64,000 nucleotides of DNA, taken from Misgurnus anguillicaudatus (taxonomy: Eukaryota > Chordata > Actinopteri > Cypriniformes > Cobitidae). The stretch lies in NCBI RefSeq assembly GCF_027580225.2, contig NC_073343.2:2217501-2281500 (forward strand), read 5' to 3'. The notes under the pieces were generated by a model, which had not been told where the DNA came from, did not search any database, and saw only the letters and a list, made by a program, of their open reading frames with translations. Numbering within the stretch: the stretch's first letter is position 1; each line of letters begins with the position of its first letter. Shown piece by piece: positions 35,301 through 50,300 of this stretch. The position numbers were made by a program, and so were the translations under genes.

Positions 35301-38300
35301 TCTATACCTTTCTTCACAGGAGCTGGTTTAACTTTCTCCTTAATGACTTCTGGCTCTGAATTATAATAATATTCATACGTTAAGAGATAGTATATACAAG
35401 GCACATTCTTACATATTTTGGGTAATAATAAGACTCTTGTATTGGATTTATATTCTTACCTTTCTTCACAGGAGCTGATTTAACTTTCTCCTTAATGATT
35501 TCTGGCTCTAAAATGATAATAATATTTCAAGGTTTGAAGATAGAAGGCATATTCTTACATTTTTGGAGGGGTAATAAGACTCTTCTGTTGGGTTTTTATC
35601 TATACCTTTCTTCACAGAAGCTGGTTTAACTTTCTCCTTAATGACATCAGCCTCTGAAATGGCAATGATGACAAATATTAAGAGATTGTATAATATTTAC
35701 TGTAGCATCAAATTTATGGGAATGAAATATTCACTTTAACATGTCAAGCTTAAGTAATTGTAACTCAAACCTTTAATCTTAGGAGCCGGTTTAGCTTTTT
35801 CTTTGATGGATTCAGCCTCTAAAATGATGACAATATTAAACAATACAACATTAGGTTTACATTAATAATCCTGCATGTAATTTGCAATTAAAAATGTAAG
35901 TACCTTTCTTTGGTGCTTCTGGCTTGGCCTTTTCTTTGGTTATCTCAGGTTCTATAGAAAATTTAAAAGCAAAATTTGTCAAACATTGTGCAAAATATTA
36001 AATGATAGTCAGAACTGTTGAAGTATTGATATCCTATGAAATATGAAACAGCCAACTAGATAATACCTTTCTCCTTAGGGGCTGCTTTTGCCTTTTCTTT
36101 TGGAACCTCAACTAAGAGGGGTTAGAAAATATAAAAATATGTAAATATATGAGATTCTTGTATTAAAAAATGGCAAGCAAATTTTAAAAGATTCAAAAAA
36201 GTTGGCACAGCTTCCAAGAAATATAATACTATTGAAACGGCAATCTGTCAGGCATTTCGACATAAAAAAGATTTTGAACAATTATTTTCTTTATTGTTCA
36301 CTCATAGTTGCTATGAAAGATTTTACTGGATGGATCTGTGGATCTATTGCGTGGATTGGGGTCAATTTACTGCAACCCCTTAATACACAAATTATGTCTT
36401 TCTGTATTCCATAATAAATATTAACTACCCTGTCAAAACGACACACTCATGTCACTTGCAATATGCTGACTACCAGCTGTAGTGGGTCACCGAAAGTCTT
36501 ACACAAATGAGCTGGATGGTGGATAAGGTGGATGTATTAATACCTTTTTTTGGAGGTTCTGGTGTTGGTTTGGTCGTCTTTTCTTTAGGAACATCAGGCT
36601 CTATCAAAGAGTATTGTTTCAAGTGATCAATAATTATCAAAGTCAAAAACAACCCGCAGGATGACTTCATCAATACTCATACCTTTCGTTACAGGAGCTG
36701 GTTTAACTTTCTCCTTGATTATTTTAGTCTCTATAATAACAACATAAAATGTTTAGAGGGAAACAAAATAAAAGAGCTTAGAAATAATGATTGTTGTTAT
36801 TCACAAAGTAACTCAAACCTTTCTTCTTAGCTGCTGGTTTTTCTTTGGCAACTTCAGGCTCTGCAAAACAGAAATATGTTAAATTATTATTATACCAAAC
36901 ATTTGAAACAAACTTTGCTGACAGGTTTATAACCACCACAGTCTCTGCAATATTGTGTATTGAGTAGAATAACACATAAATATTAAGTATTAAGAAACTT
37001 ACCTCTTTTAGGTTTTGGTTTAGGTGCCTTTTCTTTAACAACTGTAGGCTCTAAAAAACAATACAGTATGATGATTTCTAAACTCAACGCATGAAAAAGG
37101 AGAAATTAACATTTATGCAAGATGGTTTAATACCTTTTGTTACAGGAGCTGGTTTAACTTTCTCCTTGATAACTTGAGCCTCTGAAAGGGAGATGTAATG
37201 TTACAAATATTTAGTATTAGCTTTTGAAAACACACAAAGCTAAAATAACTTGTACTGTATACCTTTCTTTTCAGGAGCTGGTTTAACTTTCTCCTTTATA
37301 ATTTTAGCCTCTGAAATGTTAATCATAAGATTTTTTATTATAGGCATATAATACAAATTTCTTTAGGAATAATATTTTGACAATAAATACTGTAAAACTA
37401 ACCTTTCTTCTTCTTAGAAACTGGTTCAGCTGTCTCTTTGACCACTTTATGTAAATAAATAGCAAAAAGCAAAATATGAGTATTACACTCAGAAAAAATG
37501 CTGGGTTATTTTCAATCCAGCGTTAGGTCAAAAAGGGATGAACCCTTTGGATTGTAATTTAACTTATGCTGGGTTGTCAAATATAAATATTAACAGTTTC
37601 TAAATTAATTTAACCCAATGGCTAGTGATGGTCGCTTTCGAAGCACTGCTTCATGAGGCTTCGAAACATTTACGAATCTTTTGTTTCGAATCAGTGGTTC
37701 GGAGCTTGTTTCAAACTGGCCCAAGTCACGTGATTTTAGCAAACGAGGCTTCATTACGTCATAACTGTTTCGAAACGTTTCGAAAATCCGATGGTTCACC
37801 AGTAGGGGGAGTTGATCACATGACCAGTGTCTAATAAGTTTAGGTGAACTCGGGTCAGTTTTATTATGAAAGTTCATAAAACATTTATACTTCTGACTGA
37901 TAACACTGCCATGTTGTCTACTTTTTGTTTATAGACATATTTAATGACAAAAATGTGCATAATTAAAAGGGTAGTTAGTTTTATTCATTTGTTTGCCCTA
38001 AATAAAACTAAAAACACATAATACACTTTTAACTATGTCTTAATTAAGTTAAATACTTTTTTTAACATATTTTAATAAAAATCTTGCTATTATTTTGTAA
38101 ATAAAAGTGTAAAATGTTTCGACACATCTGCTTTTACACTATTTTGACCAGCAGGGGTCGCCAGCGTGTGTGGGTTTCGAACTGCTTCGAAAAACTGAAT
38201 CAATTTTCGAAGCAATTGGTTCAATTGATTCGAAGCTTCGAAAAGCTTCGTTTTTCCCATCACTACCAATGGCTGGAATAATCCTTTTTTGCACTGGGTT

Positions 38301-41300
38301 GAAAATATATTTTTTTTAGACTGTAACTTCCAGGCATAAACATTTTTTGGCATTATTCTCTAAAATAAACTGAAGTAGTTTTACCTTTCTTTTGTGCTGG
38401 TTTGCGCTTTTCTTTGATTATCTCTGATTCAAAACAGAATACAAAAGTTTGTTAAGACAACTTTGTTACACTTGTTACAGCAAAGTAACCATTCAAACAG
38501 CAGTCCTAATGGGATATATTTAAAACTGGCAGCATTTATAAACACTGTCACAAAAATAAATAGTGAGTCTAAATGTAAAGGTCAATTAAGATATCCACCT
38601 CTGTCTTCTTGAACCGTTTTGACTTTTTCTTCAGAAACCTCGACTGAAAAGGGACAACAGCGTGAATTAAAAAAAGCTTGAACATCTGGATTAGTAAGTT
38701 AATATTCATTTTAATAGAGTAAGGCATATTCAAACCTTTCTTTGTAGGTTCTGGTTTTGGTTCAGGTGCCTTTTCTTTAGAAACTTTAGGTGCTGCAACA
38801 GTTTTGTGTTATGTACCGAGTAAATATCATTTAATGATAAAAACACATATAAACATTAAAGGGACACTCCACTTTTTTTGAAAATATTCTCATTTTCCAG
38901 AGAATAGTTAAATATTTGATTTTTACCATTTTGGAATCCTTTCAGCCGATCTCCGGGTCTGGCTGCATAGCTTAGCATAATCTATTGAATCTGATTAGAC
39001 CATTTAGCATTACACTCAAAAATAAGCTGGAAAATGAGAATATTTAAAAAAAGTGGAGTGTCCCTTTAAAGGACAAGTTCGGTATTTTACACTTAAAGCC
39101 CTGTTTTCAGATTTTTTATGATGAAATAGAACGATTTTGACTGAAATTTCGACACATGTGGCTGCCCCGAGAATTTTCGGATGCTTGTTGTTTCACCTCT
39201 CACCTCTACAATGGGTTTAATGGTGCACTGGAACAATCCTTCCTAAAATGCATTAAACTTTCGTTTACAAAGACGTGAAACTCACCGAGTGGTCAGGAGT
39301 GTTCACTGATGTTCTCAAACAAAAATCTCTGCAAAAGATGCTTTCCAACAGGTGTTTTACCATTTGTTGTAAACTTGTAGACCTATTTTTCCAAACGCCT
39401 CACACCCGTACATTCTTCCGCTGAGAGCTTAAATAATAGACACTCAGTTGGTGGCTATAATTTGCCTTTGCCAATTGCAAGAATACAAACAAGGTTTCCG
39501 GCGGCGGAGTAATACCGTACCTCACAGCACATCTTACACAAGTCAATGGAGTTGGACAAAAACTACGATAAAACCTGTTGGAATGCGTCTTTTGCAGCGA
39601 TTTTTGTGTGAGCACACCAGTGAACACCCCCGACCACTCGGTAAGCTTCACGTCTTTGTAAACGAAAATTTTATGCATTTTAGGAAGGATTGTTCCTGTG
39701 CACCTATAAAGCCATTATAGAAGTGGGAGGTGATACAATAAACATGTGAAAATTCTCGGGGCAGCCGCATATGTCGAAATTTCAGTCAACACTGTTGTAT
39801 TTCATCATAAACAATCTGAAAACAGGACTTTAAGTGTAAAATACCGAACTTGTCCTTTAATGATTTAATTGACATGAATACCTTTCTTAACAGGAGCTGG
39901 TTTAACTTTCTCCTTGATTATTTCAGCCTCTAAATTGGTGATAATACAAAAATGTTTGCAGAAAGTACATTTATTTCTTATACAGACTCTTAATTTGTTT
40001 TTAAACACACAGATTCAAACCTTTCTTAGGTGCTACTGGTTTTTCTTGGTCTTTGATAACTTCAGGCTCTGCAAAACAGAATAATATTTACTAGTAGTTA
40101 TTACACCAAACAATGCAGTTTAAATGGGACATTTCACAAGACTTTTTAAGATGTCAAATAAATCTTTGGTGTCCCCAGAGTAGGTATGTGATGTTCTAGC
40201 TCAAAATACCCCACAGATAATTTATTATAACATATTAAAATTGCCACTTTGTAGGTGTAAGCAAAAATGTGCCGTTTTTGGGTGTGCTTTTAAATGCAAA
40301 TGAGCTGATCTCTGCACTAAACGGCAGTGCCGTGGTTGGATAGTACAGATTAAGGGGCGGTATTATCTCCTTCAGATTTCAATGACTTATTTTTTCACAT
40401 GCTTGCAGAGAATGGTTTACCAAAACTAAGTTACTGGGTTTTTCTTTTTCTAGGTTGATGGAAGCACTGGGAACCCAATTATAGCACTTAGGCATGGAAA
40501 AAGTCAGATTTTCATTATATGTCCCCTTCTCTACACCCAAAATATTGACAAGTAGAACAAAGGTCTTTTTTATTTTATGTTAACTTAATAAATTAAAGGC
40601 GGAGTCCACGATGTTTGAAAGCCAATGTTGATATTTGAAATCACCGAAACAAACACGCCCCTACCCCAATAGAATCTGGACCTTCTGTGGATAGACCCGC
40701 CCCACACATATGTAACCCGGCAAGGATGTCGGTTAGTAGTCACGCTCCTTACTGCTGATTGGCTATTAGTGTGTTTCCAAAAGCGTTTTCCAAAGCGTTT
40801 TTTAAACATCGTGGACTCTGCCTTTAAGTGTTCGTATACTGCCTTAAAATTTTAAGTTAATTGACACAACATATAAAAAGTTAAATTTACTCAAAAGGCA
40901 GAATATAAACTTACTTTTTGAAGTTACAACAATTTAGTTTTACAGTGTGTAAGACAACATTTTATATGATGAAAACATTATGGGGCGGTTTCCCAGACAG
41001 GCCTTATCCTAGTCCCAGACTAAAATGCATGTTTGAGGTGCTTTAATTTCAAAACACCTTACTGACATATTTTACCATATATAAAAGTGTAATGGTTTCG
41101 TCTCAAGATGCACACCAGTATTGTTTTTTGTAAGGGTTGTTTGTAAAAACTACTTAAATGTCCTAAAATAACTAAGGCCTAGACCTGGATTAATCTTAAC
41201 CCTGTCTGGGAAACCGCCCCTATATGCAGGAATATTTTTTTATATTCATACCTTTCTTTACAGGAGTTGGTTTAACTTCGACCTTGATTGCTTTTGCCTC

Positions 41301-44300
41301 TGAAATGGAAATTATGGTTAAAGAATGCAAAAACAGTCAGAACTGAAGACATTTAAAATATTTAATATTGATCAATCAACAATAATTAACAACCAGATAA
41401 TAACCTTTCTTTTTAAGGACTGGTTTTGTTTTTTCTTTTAGAGCCTCACCTGAAAAAGGTTACAGGGAAAATAAGATATATGTTTAAAATAATATGACAT
41501 TTTGTATTTAATCAAAATTATTATTTTATTAATATTCATACCTTTTTTTACAGAAGGTGGTTGAACTTTCTCCTTGATAACTTTAGCCTCTGAAATAGGA
41601 ATCATATAAAATGTTCAGATTTATTTTTCTCTGTATTTAAATTTGTTTACTAAACAACAATCACAAACCTTTCTTGACAGGGGCTGGCTTAACTTTCTTT
41701 TTGATGACTTCAGCCTCTAAAAAAACAACAAAAAATACAACTTTTATATTATCTGACACTATAAAGCCAAAAACATTAACATAATTACTTCACCGGTTTA
41801 TAGCTTGGAAGTGAAGTTTCCATTTCTTTACAGAATGAATTTAAAATGTATTTAAATTGGTGGAAACCATTCACTTGACTCATAACAACCCTTTTTTTAC
41901 AGGGAGTTTTTCTTTGATGACTTTGAATAAAAACATTGAAATAAAGGTTTCTGAGTGTCCTATTACCTATTAAGTTCATTTACTGACTAGATGTCAAAAT
42001 ATTTAAACGGCTTTGAGAAAAGCATAACTTTTTTCAGCATTACATCAGGTGCTTTCAGGTTCTGAGAAACAGTATTTTTTTAACGCAATCATACAAACAG
42101 ATTTATTGTGATCTTTACCTTTCTTCACTGAAGCTGGTGTAGCTTTCTTCTTAACATCAGCCTCTAAAATGGCAATAATGTAAAAATATAAAATATATTT
42201 AAAAAAAGTCACTATCACTATGTGCCAAAGTGAAATGTTAAGCTGATCCTGTGGTAGTGTTCATTTACCTTTCTTTACAGAGGCTGGTTTATCTTTCTCT
42301 TTCACCTCTAAAATCATAATAATACAAAGATGTAATTAGCATATTTTAGCATACAGGGATTGAATTCTTAATACAAAGCAGTAAATCAAACCTTTTTTAG
42401 TTGTTGGTTTAACTTTCTTTTTAATGGTTTGCGCTTCTACATCTAAATAAAAAAAGAAAAAAGATGAGCATTATCTTATCAAGATAAATCATATTTTGCC
42501 TTATTCAAATGAATAAATGTAAGTACCTTTCTTTGGTGCTGGTTTGGGCTTTTCTTTTGTTATCTCAGGTGCTGTAAACATAAAGGAGTTTAATATCAAC
42601 TAAATTCTGTGTCAGAACTAAAATTTGAAAGTTTAACTAGGCAGACATATAACTAACCTTCCTTTTCAGGGACTGGTTTTGCCTTTTCTTTTGGAACCTC
42701 AACTGAAAATAGTTTACAATAGAATTAACAACGAAAAATTTGTATGAGATTTCAGGAAATATAGAAATTTGTTAAGATATAATGTAGTAACTAAATATCT
42801 ATAGTATGTTTATACCTTTCTTTGTGGGTTCTGGTGCCTTTTCTTTAGCAATTTCAGGCTCTGTAAGACAGTTAAATTATCATGTTTCAGCATACATCAA
42901 CAGCATATGAAGAATGATTTTATTGACATTCATACCTTTCTTTACTGGAGATAGATTAACTTTCTCCTTGATGACTTCAGCCTCTGGAAGGCAATGATAG
43001 TATTGATAGTAAGTAGTTATCAAATATTGTGAAATATAGTAAATAATGTGGTTAAATACACAATAAAAGCACAAGTGAAATAGATAAAACAAAAATAAAA
43101 TATAAAGGAAACTAAAACCTTTCTTTTCAGGGGCTGGCTTAGCTTTCTCCTCAATGACTTCTGCGTCTGAAAAAATGTTAATGCAAAAAACATAGAATAT
43201 ATAAACTTGATCACAATCATACATTTTATATGGGTAAAATTCAGATGTAATTTTAAACACAGTAATGTAAATCAAACCTTTCTTCTCATGTGCTTTAGCT
43301 TTCTCTTTGATGGCTTCAGCCTCTAAAATGCAGAATAAACAAGTATTTAAAAATAGTCAGAGAAACAATGAAAGGTTTTATCTTAAACTGGAAAACATTG
43401 AAGTACCCTTTATCTCTGGTGCTGGCTTTGGCAGCTCTTTGGCTACTTCAGGCTCTGCAGAACAAAGTGATTTAACTTAAAACAAGCAGTTGAAATGTTG
43501 GTGTTAACTATGTTCGATTTAGCATCTCAGAAATACAAGAACTGTCATAATTCATTATATACTACATTGAGAAACAATAAGTGGTTACAACATTTGCACA
43601 TACACTGATACATTACTGTGTCATATAATGAATGAAAGGTAAACTTGCATACCTTTCTGTTTAAGAGCAGGTTTTGGCTTATCCTTTGGAACCTCAACTG
43701 AAAAGGCGTTACAGAGATTTTAGGACAAATTTATAAGAGTTATAATATAAGAATCATGCAATATGATTTATGGAGGTTTGTGCTCGTTATTTACTGGTAC
43801 ATGTAAGGAATAGTTCACGACGGGCCATTCAATTTTTTTTAAATAATGCACACCCACAGCGGGTGAAAAGTTGAATGGCCCGTCATCAATAATTCCTTAC
43901 AGATTAGGTGTGCATTTATCAAAAAATAATGCATACCCGTGGAACATTTCTCAACCAATCATATAAACCATTCAACAGCCTATCTTCGTTAATGTGCATC
44001 TTGTCAATAAATAACCTAGAGAAATTTTCACTCCCATCTGCACTTTATAAGCATATTTCCCTCTTACACTATTTTGCCCTGTTTAGTAAATCTGGTCCAT
44101 TGTATCTTACTACCTTTTTTAGGAGGTGCTGGTTTGTCTTCCTTTTTGGCAGCCTTTGGCTCTAGAAAAAAAAATATTTTAATTAAGTGTAATTCAATCC
44201 TTTAAAAAATTAATGGTTTCTGGTTTATGATTAAACACACACCTTTAATTGTCAGATTGCATGGGTTTTCTATAGCATTATCTTTACTTGGCTAAATGAA

Positions 44301-47300
44301 ACTTGATCTTTAAGCCAGGTTGAAAGCTTAAATGAGGATTAAATTGATGGAAACTCAAACCTTTCTTCTCAGGAGCAGGTTTAGATTTTTCTTTAATGGC
44401 CTCTGAAATGATTATAATGTAAAAAGTGTTTAGAGACAAGTAGACAAAGAGAAAAAATAGACTCTTGGATTTATAGCTCACTAAAGTTGGAATAACTTAA
44501 AAAAATAACAGATAAAAATGTAATTGTGGGTGAAAAAGAATTACGTGAAAGATTTAAGTGGAAAAAGCTCACATTTTTCACCCCAAACTTTTTTATATAT
44601 AAAGTGTTACCAATTGAAGTAATTTTTAAAGTAGATTCAACTTTCACTTTTTGCACAGTACCTTTCTTTACAGGAGCTGGTTTAACTTTGTCTTTAATGA
44701 CTTTAGCCTCTGAAATTGCAATGATCAGAAAATATTAGGATATTGTCATTTTTTTTAAATATTAATCTTTACTCTTTGTATTACAGTAACTCAAACCTTT
44801 TTTCTCAGGAGCTGGTTTAGCCTTTTCTTTGATCACTTCAGCATCTAGCATTGCGGCGATGCAAACATATGTAGAGATAGCAAATAATTAGCATTGTCTT
44901 AAAACTGCCAATGTTATAATAACGTAGTGTAATTATGTAATATGTATTTAATGTAACACAGATTGTAAGTACCTTTCCTTGTTGGCTTGGGTTTTTCTTT
45001 GGTGCTCACAGGTTCTGAAAGCACAAAATAGACTGAATCTAATCTGATATCCAAATTCACAAAAATAAAATAGACATGTACAGCATGTATTGTATGTTAC
45101 TGTATATAACACATAATATACTATATAACACCTTTCTTTGAAATGGCTGGTTTTTCTTTCTCTTTTGTAACTTCCGGCCCTATGAAACATGGAAATTTTA
45201 GTTTGAATTATAATAATGTATTGCAGATACACACACAGCTATTTTCAAAATAACTTAAGGCTCTAAGATTGTGGTGAGGATTGCTTTCAAATTGTTTCTT
45301 TGCTGTTGCAGTTTGGCAATTATATAAAATACAGTATTTTTATTTTATAGATTATTTTTATAGATTTTTTACCTTTCTCTGGTGCAGGTTTGGGTTTTTC
45401 TACTGCAATAGTGGTTTCTGTTAAACATTGAAGTAACATTGTAAGATTATGCTTGCTTGTGATTAATATAAAATTGTAAGCTAAATTACATCAGTATTTC
45501 TGATACATCGGTATCGCGCATTAACGTATGTTAACAGTGACAATGCTTGATTTTATAAATGTATCAGCAAATCCCGAAATTACATGAACTAAAATTAATA
45601 AATGTTGTAGAAGTATTGTTCATTGTTAGTTCATGTTAGCTAATGCATCAACGAATTGTTAACAAACACAACCCTACTGTAAAGTGTTACCATATAAATA
45701 AATGGATTATTTTTGTCAACAGTTACCCTTCTGTGGCGGTTTCTTTTCTTTGATTACTTCAGGCTCTAAAATGTCAAAACAGCTTGAAAAAACTATCGCT
45801 AATGCAAATTTTTGTAAATGTCTCATAAAAGCTGTCCTGTTTTATTAATAAAAACTAATACCTTTCTCTGGAAGAGTTGGTTTTGTTTTCTCTTTAATAT
45901 CTTTAGTCTCTAAACAAATTAAGGACAGGAAATTGTCATTTAAAATCAATAAAAGGCAAAAGTATATGTGCAATAAAGTAAATGAAAGGCATAAACTACT
46001 GTATAGAACTTTAGTACTGGTCACACAATAATAGTAAATGTGGTCTTATACCTTTCTTCACAAATGAAGGTTTTGCCTTTTCCTTGGACACTTTAGGCTC
46101 TAAATAAAAAAAAAAAAACATGTAGGTCTATATGACACAAATTGCTAACACCCATTGATGGGTTGAAATTTTACTATTCCTATTACAAAATTAGTAAGCT
46201 TATATTAATAAACAATATACATTATAGAAATAATACTTTTCAGAATTTACCTTTCTTTGTAATTGCTGGTTTGACCTTTTCTTTTGCAACCTCAGGCTCT
46301 ACAATTCAAATAAAACTAGGTGTAAAAGATTAATACTGCATTTATATCAGTCAACATGCTTTGTTAATGTCACGCATAAAGAAATTAATTTAATGAAGTG
46401 CTATATTACTGCATCTTACTTTTCTTCAAATTTAATTTAGTCATACCTTTCTCCACCCGGCCTGGTTTAGCTTTATCCTTGGGGGTTTTGTCCTCTAAAA
46501 AGTATGACATGACATGTTTTGTTACTGGTTAACCAATGATTTTTAAATTAATTGTTGACTATTAAAAGCGTAATAGTCAATTTGTCCTATAATCTATGCA
46601 CATTTAAATTTATAGTTGAAAGAAAGTATTTACCTTTCTTTGAGGGTGCTGTTATGACCTTCTCTTTGGAAACCTCACGCTCTGTAATTTAACATCAGTA
46701 GTTTAAGGACAAGACAAAATTGCATTTCTTTCAAACAGGATTTCTAATTTTACTATAAATTTATACCTTTCTTTATAGGGGCTGGTTTCACTTTCTTTTC
46801 TGCAACTTCACTTTCTAAAGTAAATAAAGTAAACATTTAACGCAAATATAGCGCAACAAAGTCATAAATCTGCAAAGAAGTAAAATTAAGAAACACGCTT
46901 TAAAATGAGGCATGTTATAGTGATTGTAAGAAGCATAGACACAACATGAAGCAAAGTAAAAAGTTACATTCATTTTTTAATAGTTGTAGTTGCGGTAGCA
47001 ACTTTTCACATTAATATATAATGTACCACATGTGAGCTTTTAAATACATTTTACAACGAAAGCTGTTGTCATGCGTTCATTTAATCAAAATGTGAAAATA
47101 TAAAATCAAAATATAATTAGTTAATAAATAGAAAAAATACCTTTCTTCACAGATGCTGATGGTGTCTTATCTTTGATTTTAGCTTCTAAGGGCTCTATCT
47201 TACACCCGGCGCAATGCAGCGCAATGCGCGACGCAAGTGTCTTTCGCTAGTTTCCACCCTAATTTTCACGTTTAGCGCCGTGTTGTTTAAATAGCAAATG

Positions 47301-50300
47301 CATTTGCGCCCCCTTTTGCGCCCATGGGCGTTCTGGTCTGAAAAAGAGGTGTGTTCAGGCGCATTGTTGGCGCGTTGCTATTTTGAGGCAACTAAAATAG
47401 ACTACGCCATTGACCAACAAAAACCTGGTCTAAAGTCTAAAGTCAATGGCGCAATGTGTTTTGTTATTTAAAAAGCGCAATATGCGCCTAAACGGGAGGA
47501 CAACGCGGGTTTACTTATCACAAAGTACATGAATGCGCAGCAGCACAAAAAATGCTTTTAAATATGAAAGATTAAAGGATTGAATGTAAAAGATTATTAT
47601 TGAGTCTCTTGGACATAAATGAGGACTAATTATGAGACGTTAGAAGGCGCAAAGAGCTGCTTCACCTGTAGTCTGGTAAGTAAATAAATGCTTTGCTTTA
47701 AACAAATGCAGCTGTTTTAAAATGTTTTTTTAATGCTACCTCACAGATTTATTGTATTGACTCTGTACCTGTGGATATAGTGAGATGAGAAACATTTTTA
47801 AGTAATGCTTAAAAAAAACTCTTTGCTAAAAAAAACGCTGTTCAAAGTGCTGAAACGTGAGGAGAGCCGTTTCTTTATCTCCTGTTTGTTACAAATAAAG
47901 TATTTTTAGAGTACAAACCTTATCTTACATACTTGTACATTATTTTCTGATGATATTGGATAGCTATACATTTAAAGCAACTATAAGCCTGCTTTTTTAC
48001 TTCCATGACTAAAAGAAAACAGGTTTTAAAGGTTTTAATAAAAAAATAGCAATTTCAATACAAGTGAAAAACAACACAATTATTTAACATTAATCTTAAA
48101 CTGGGGATCTCCTTCCTCCGCTTAGTTTTTCAGTTTACAAAGTCCGTCATCTAAATAGGAATTAGACATAGCGCCAGCGCAACTTGCTTTTAAAGGGAAT
48201 GAGAGCTGTGACTCTCATTGGTTTATTGCACGTTACGCCCAAAATACTCCCATTACAATAGGACCTACCCTTTTCGACCATGCGCTCGGCGCAAAAACAA
48301 TTTTTCCCGTCGTTAAATTAGCAAAAGTGGATTCGGACACGCCCATTTAGACGTTGCTTTGTGCGCTTTAGACAATGCGCTTAGATCGTTAAAATAGGGC
48401 CCTAAATGAAGTAGAAAAAAATTATGTAATTTAATTGAATCTCAGGATAGTTTTGGAGGGGATATCTTAGCAAAAATGTAATTTTCCCTTTAGCAGTTTT
48501 TAGCATGCAACTTTAATTGGATATTTAAATGCAAACAACTAAAGGCAAATCATTTGAAGAAAAAAACCTTTTCAATTATACTTTGTACTAAAAATTATTT
48601 TAATATATTGTGTTGCATAAAAGTATCTGCAAAGTATTGTATTTGAATGTATCAAATATTTTATGTTTGCAGAAAAGTACCTTTCTTTATAGGTGCAGGC
48701 TCAACCTTTTCGGGTTCTGTAAAGCATTTGACATAATGATATAATTGTTATTTACAGTCCTAAAAGGAGAACCCATAACAAAATGTATAGATCCACTACA
48801 ACATACCTTCCTTCACAACTGGCTTGGCCTTTTTCTTGGCAGCCTCAGTAACTAAATAGACACATATGGTTGATCTTTAGGAGCATACAATGCAGTATAC
48901 TGCTTACAAAAATCATATGATGTTACATGATGAATGAGATTCTGAATATAAAAGTATATTTTGGAATGTAATATCTGAATTCATCTACAAGACTATATTA
49001 CTTCATTCTACAATACAGACCTTTCTTTGCGGGATGTGCTTTAGGTTTCTCCTTAACAACTTTAGCCTCTGCGAATATAACAGATTAATAAGATAGATGA
49101 ATAAAGGCGTGTAGAAAAATGCTAAAAGTTTTCCAGACAAAGTGAGTCTAAATAGTAACAGAAAAGATTTTCCACATTAGATATGCATTTACCTTTCCTT
49201 GAACGAGTTGGTTTGGCCTTTTCTTTGGAAACTCTAGGTTCTGAAAAATAAGTGGAGTTAGGTTAAGAAAATGTAACACACAGCAAATGTGAACATTTTT
49301 TAAATAAATATGATGAAGAATCGAACCTTGATCCACAGCAGTCTCTTTAACTTCTTCTTTAGCAACCTCTGTAATGGTGAAATACTGTATCAATAAATCA
49401 GTCTTGAGACATTCTGACATTGATTCAGATCATTTAAACGTTTTAAGATGAAATGTTCTTATTTTGTGCTTTTCTTTTACCCTTTTAATTCTGAATAGAC
49501 CAGAAAGAAAGTACCTGTAACTTGTTTTCTACACTCTAAAAAAACAAACGGTGCTATATAGATTACAGAAATTAAGTATTGTACAGTACATGAAATACTG
49601 TTATGATATATTAGCCACTAAAATCGTCTCTTTAGGTCAGTTATGGACTGTTAGTTGCATGCGCAGCTTTTAATGTCTTTACCTTTGGTTTTGACCACCT
49701 TCTTAGTTACATCATCTGAAAGACAAATTAAGTAAACAGCAGACTGTAATGAGCCATTTGTTTAAGTTTAAATAGCTTGTCAGATTGGAAATAGTTTTAG
49801 AAGTTATTGCAATGTTTTATCAAATCTTCCACATAAATTGCATTAAGAAAGTGATAAATGATGTGTTTAGTATTTGTATGCATGTTACCTTTAGGAATAT
49901 CCACAGGTTTTAGTTTTTCTTTCTTAGCTTCTGTGATAAACACCAATTTAGAGTAAATTATATACATTATTATAGATGCAGCAACTAATTATTTTTATCA
50001 TGTTGTTTCATTGAAGCATAAATACTGGACAACAGCCTCTAGCTGTCATTAAATTCAAAGTAACATTAGGGAAATACTTCAATCATTTATTCCATAAAAC
50101 TACATACAGAAAGATTTTGCCCATGAACAGCAAATTAATGAAATGCATTTCTTACCTTTCTTTGCTGGTTTAATCTTTCTCTCACCCTCTGTACAGAAAG
50201 AAGAGTCACATTCATTATTAACATTACATTTCATTTTAAAAGCTGGATTTATATATTTTCTAATTTCTTCATCATTGTCAAATTCCTCAGAATTTCAGCC

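Noticed and set aside
39400..39720. Overlapping frames of about 90 codons on both strands
   Set aside because: They lie entirely inside a TTAA MITE and mirror each other because the element is palindromic.
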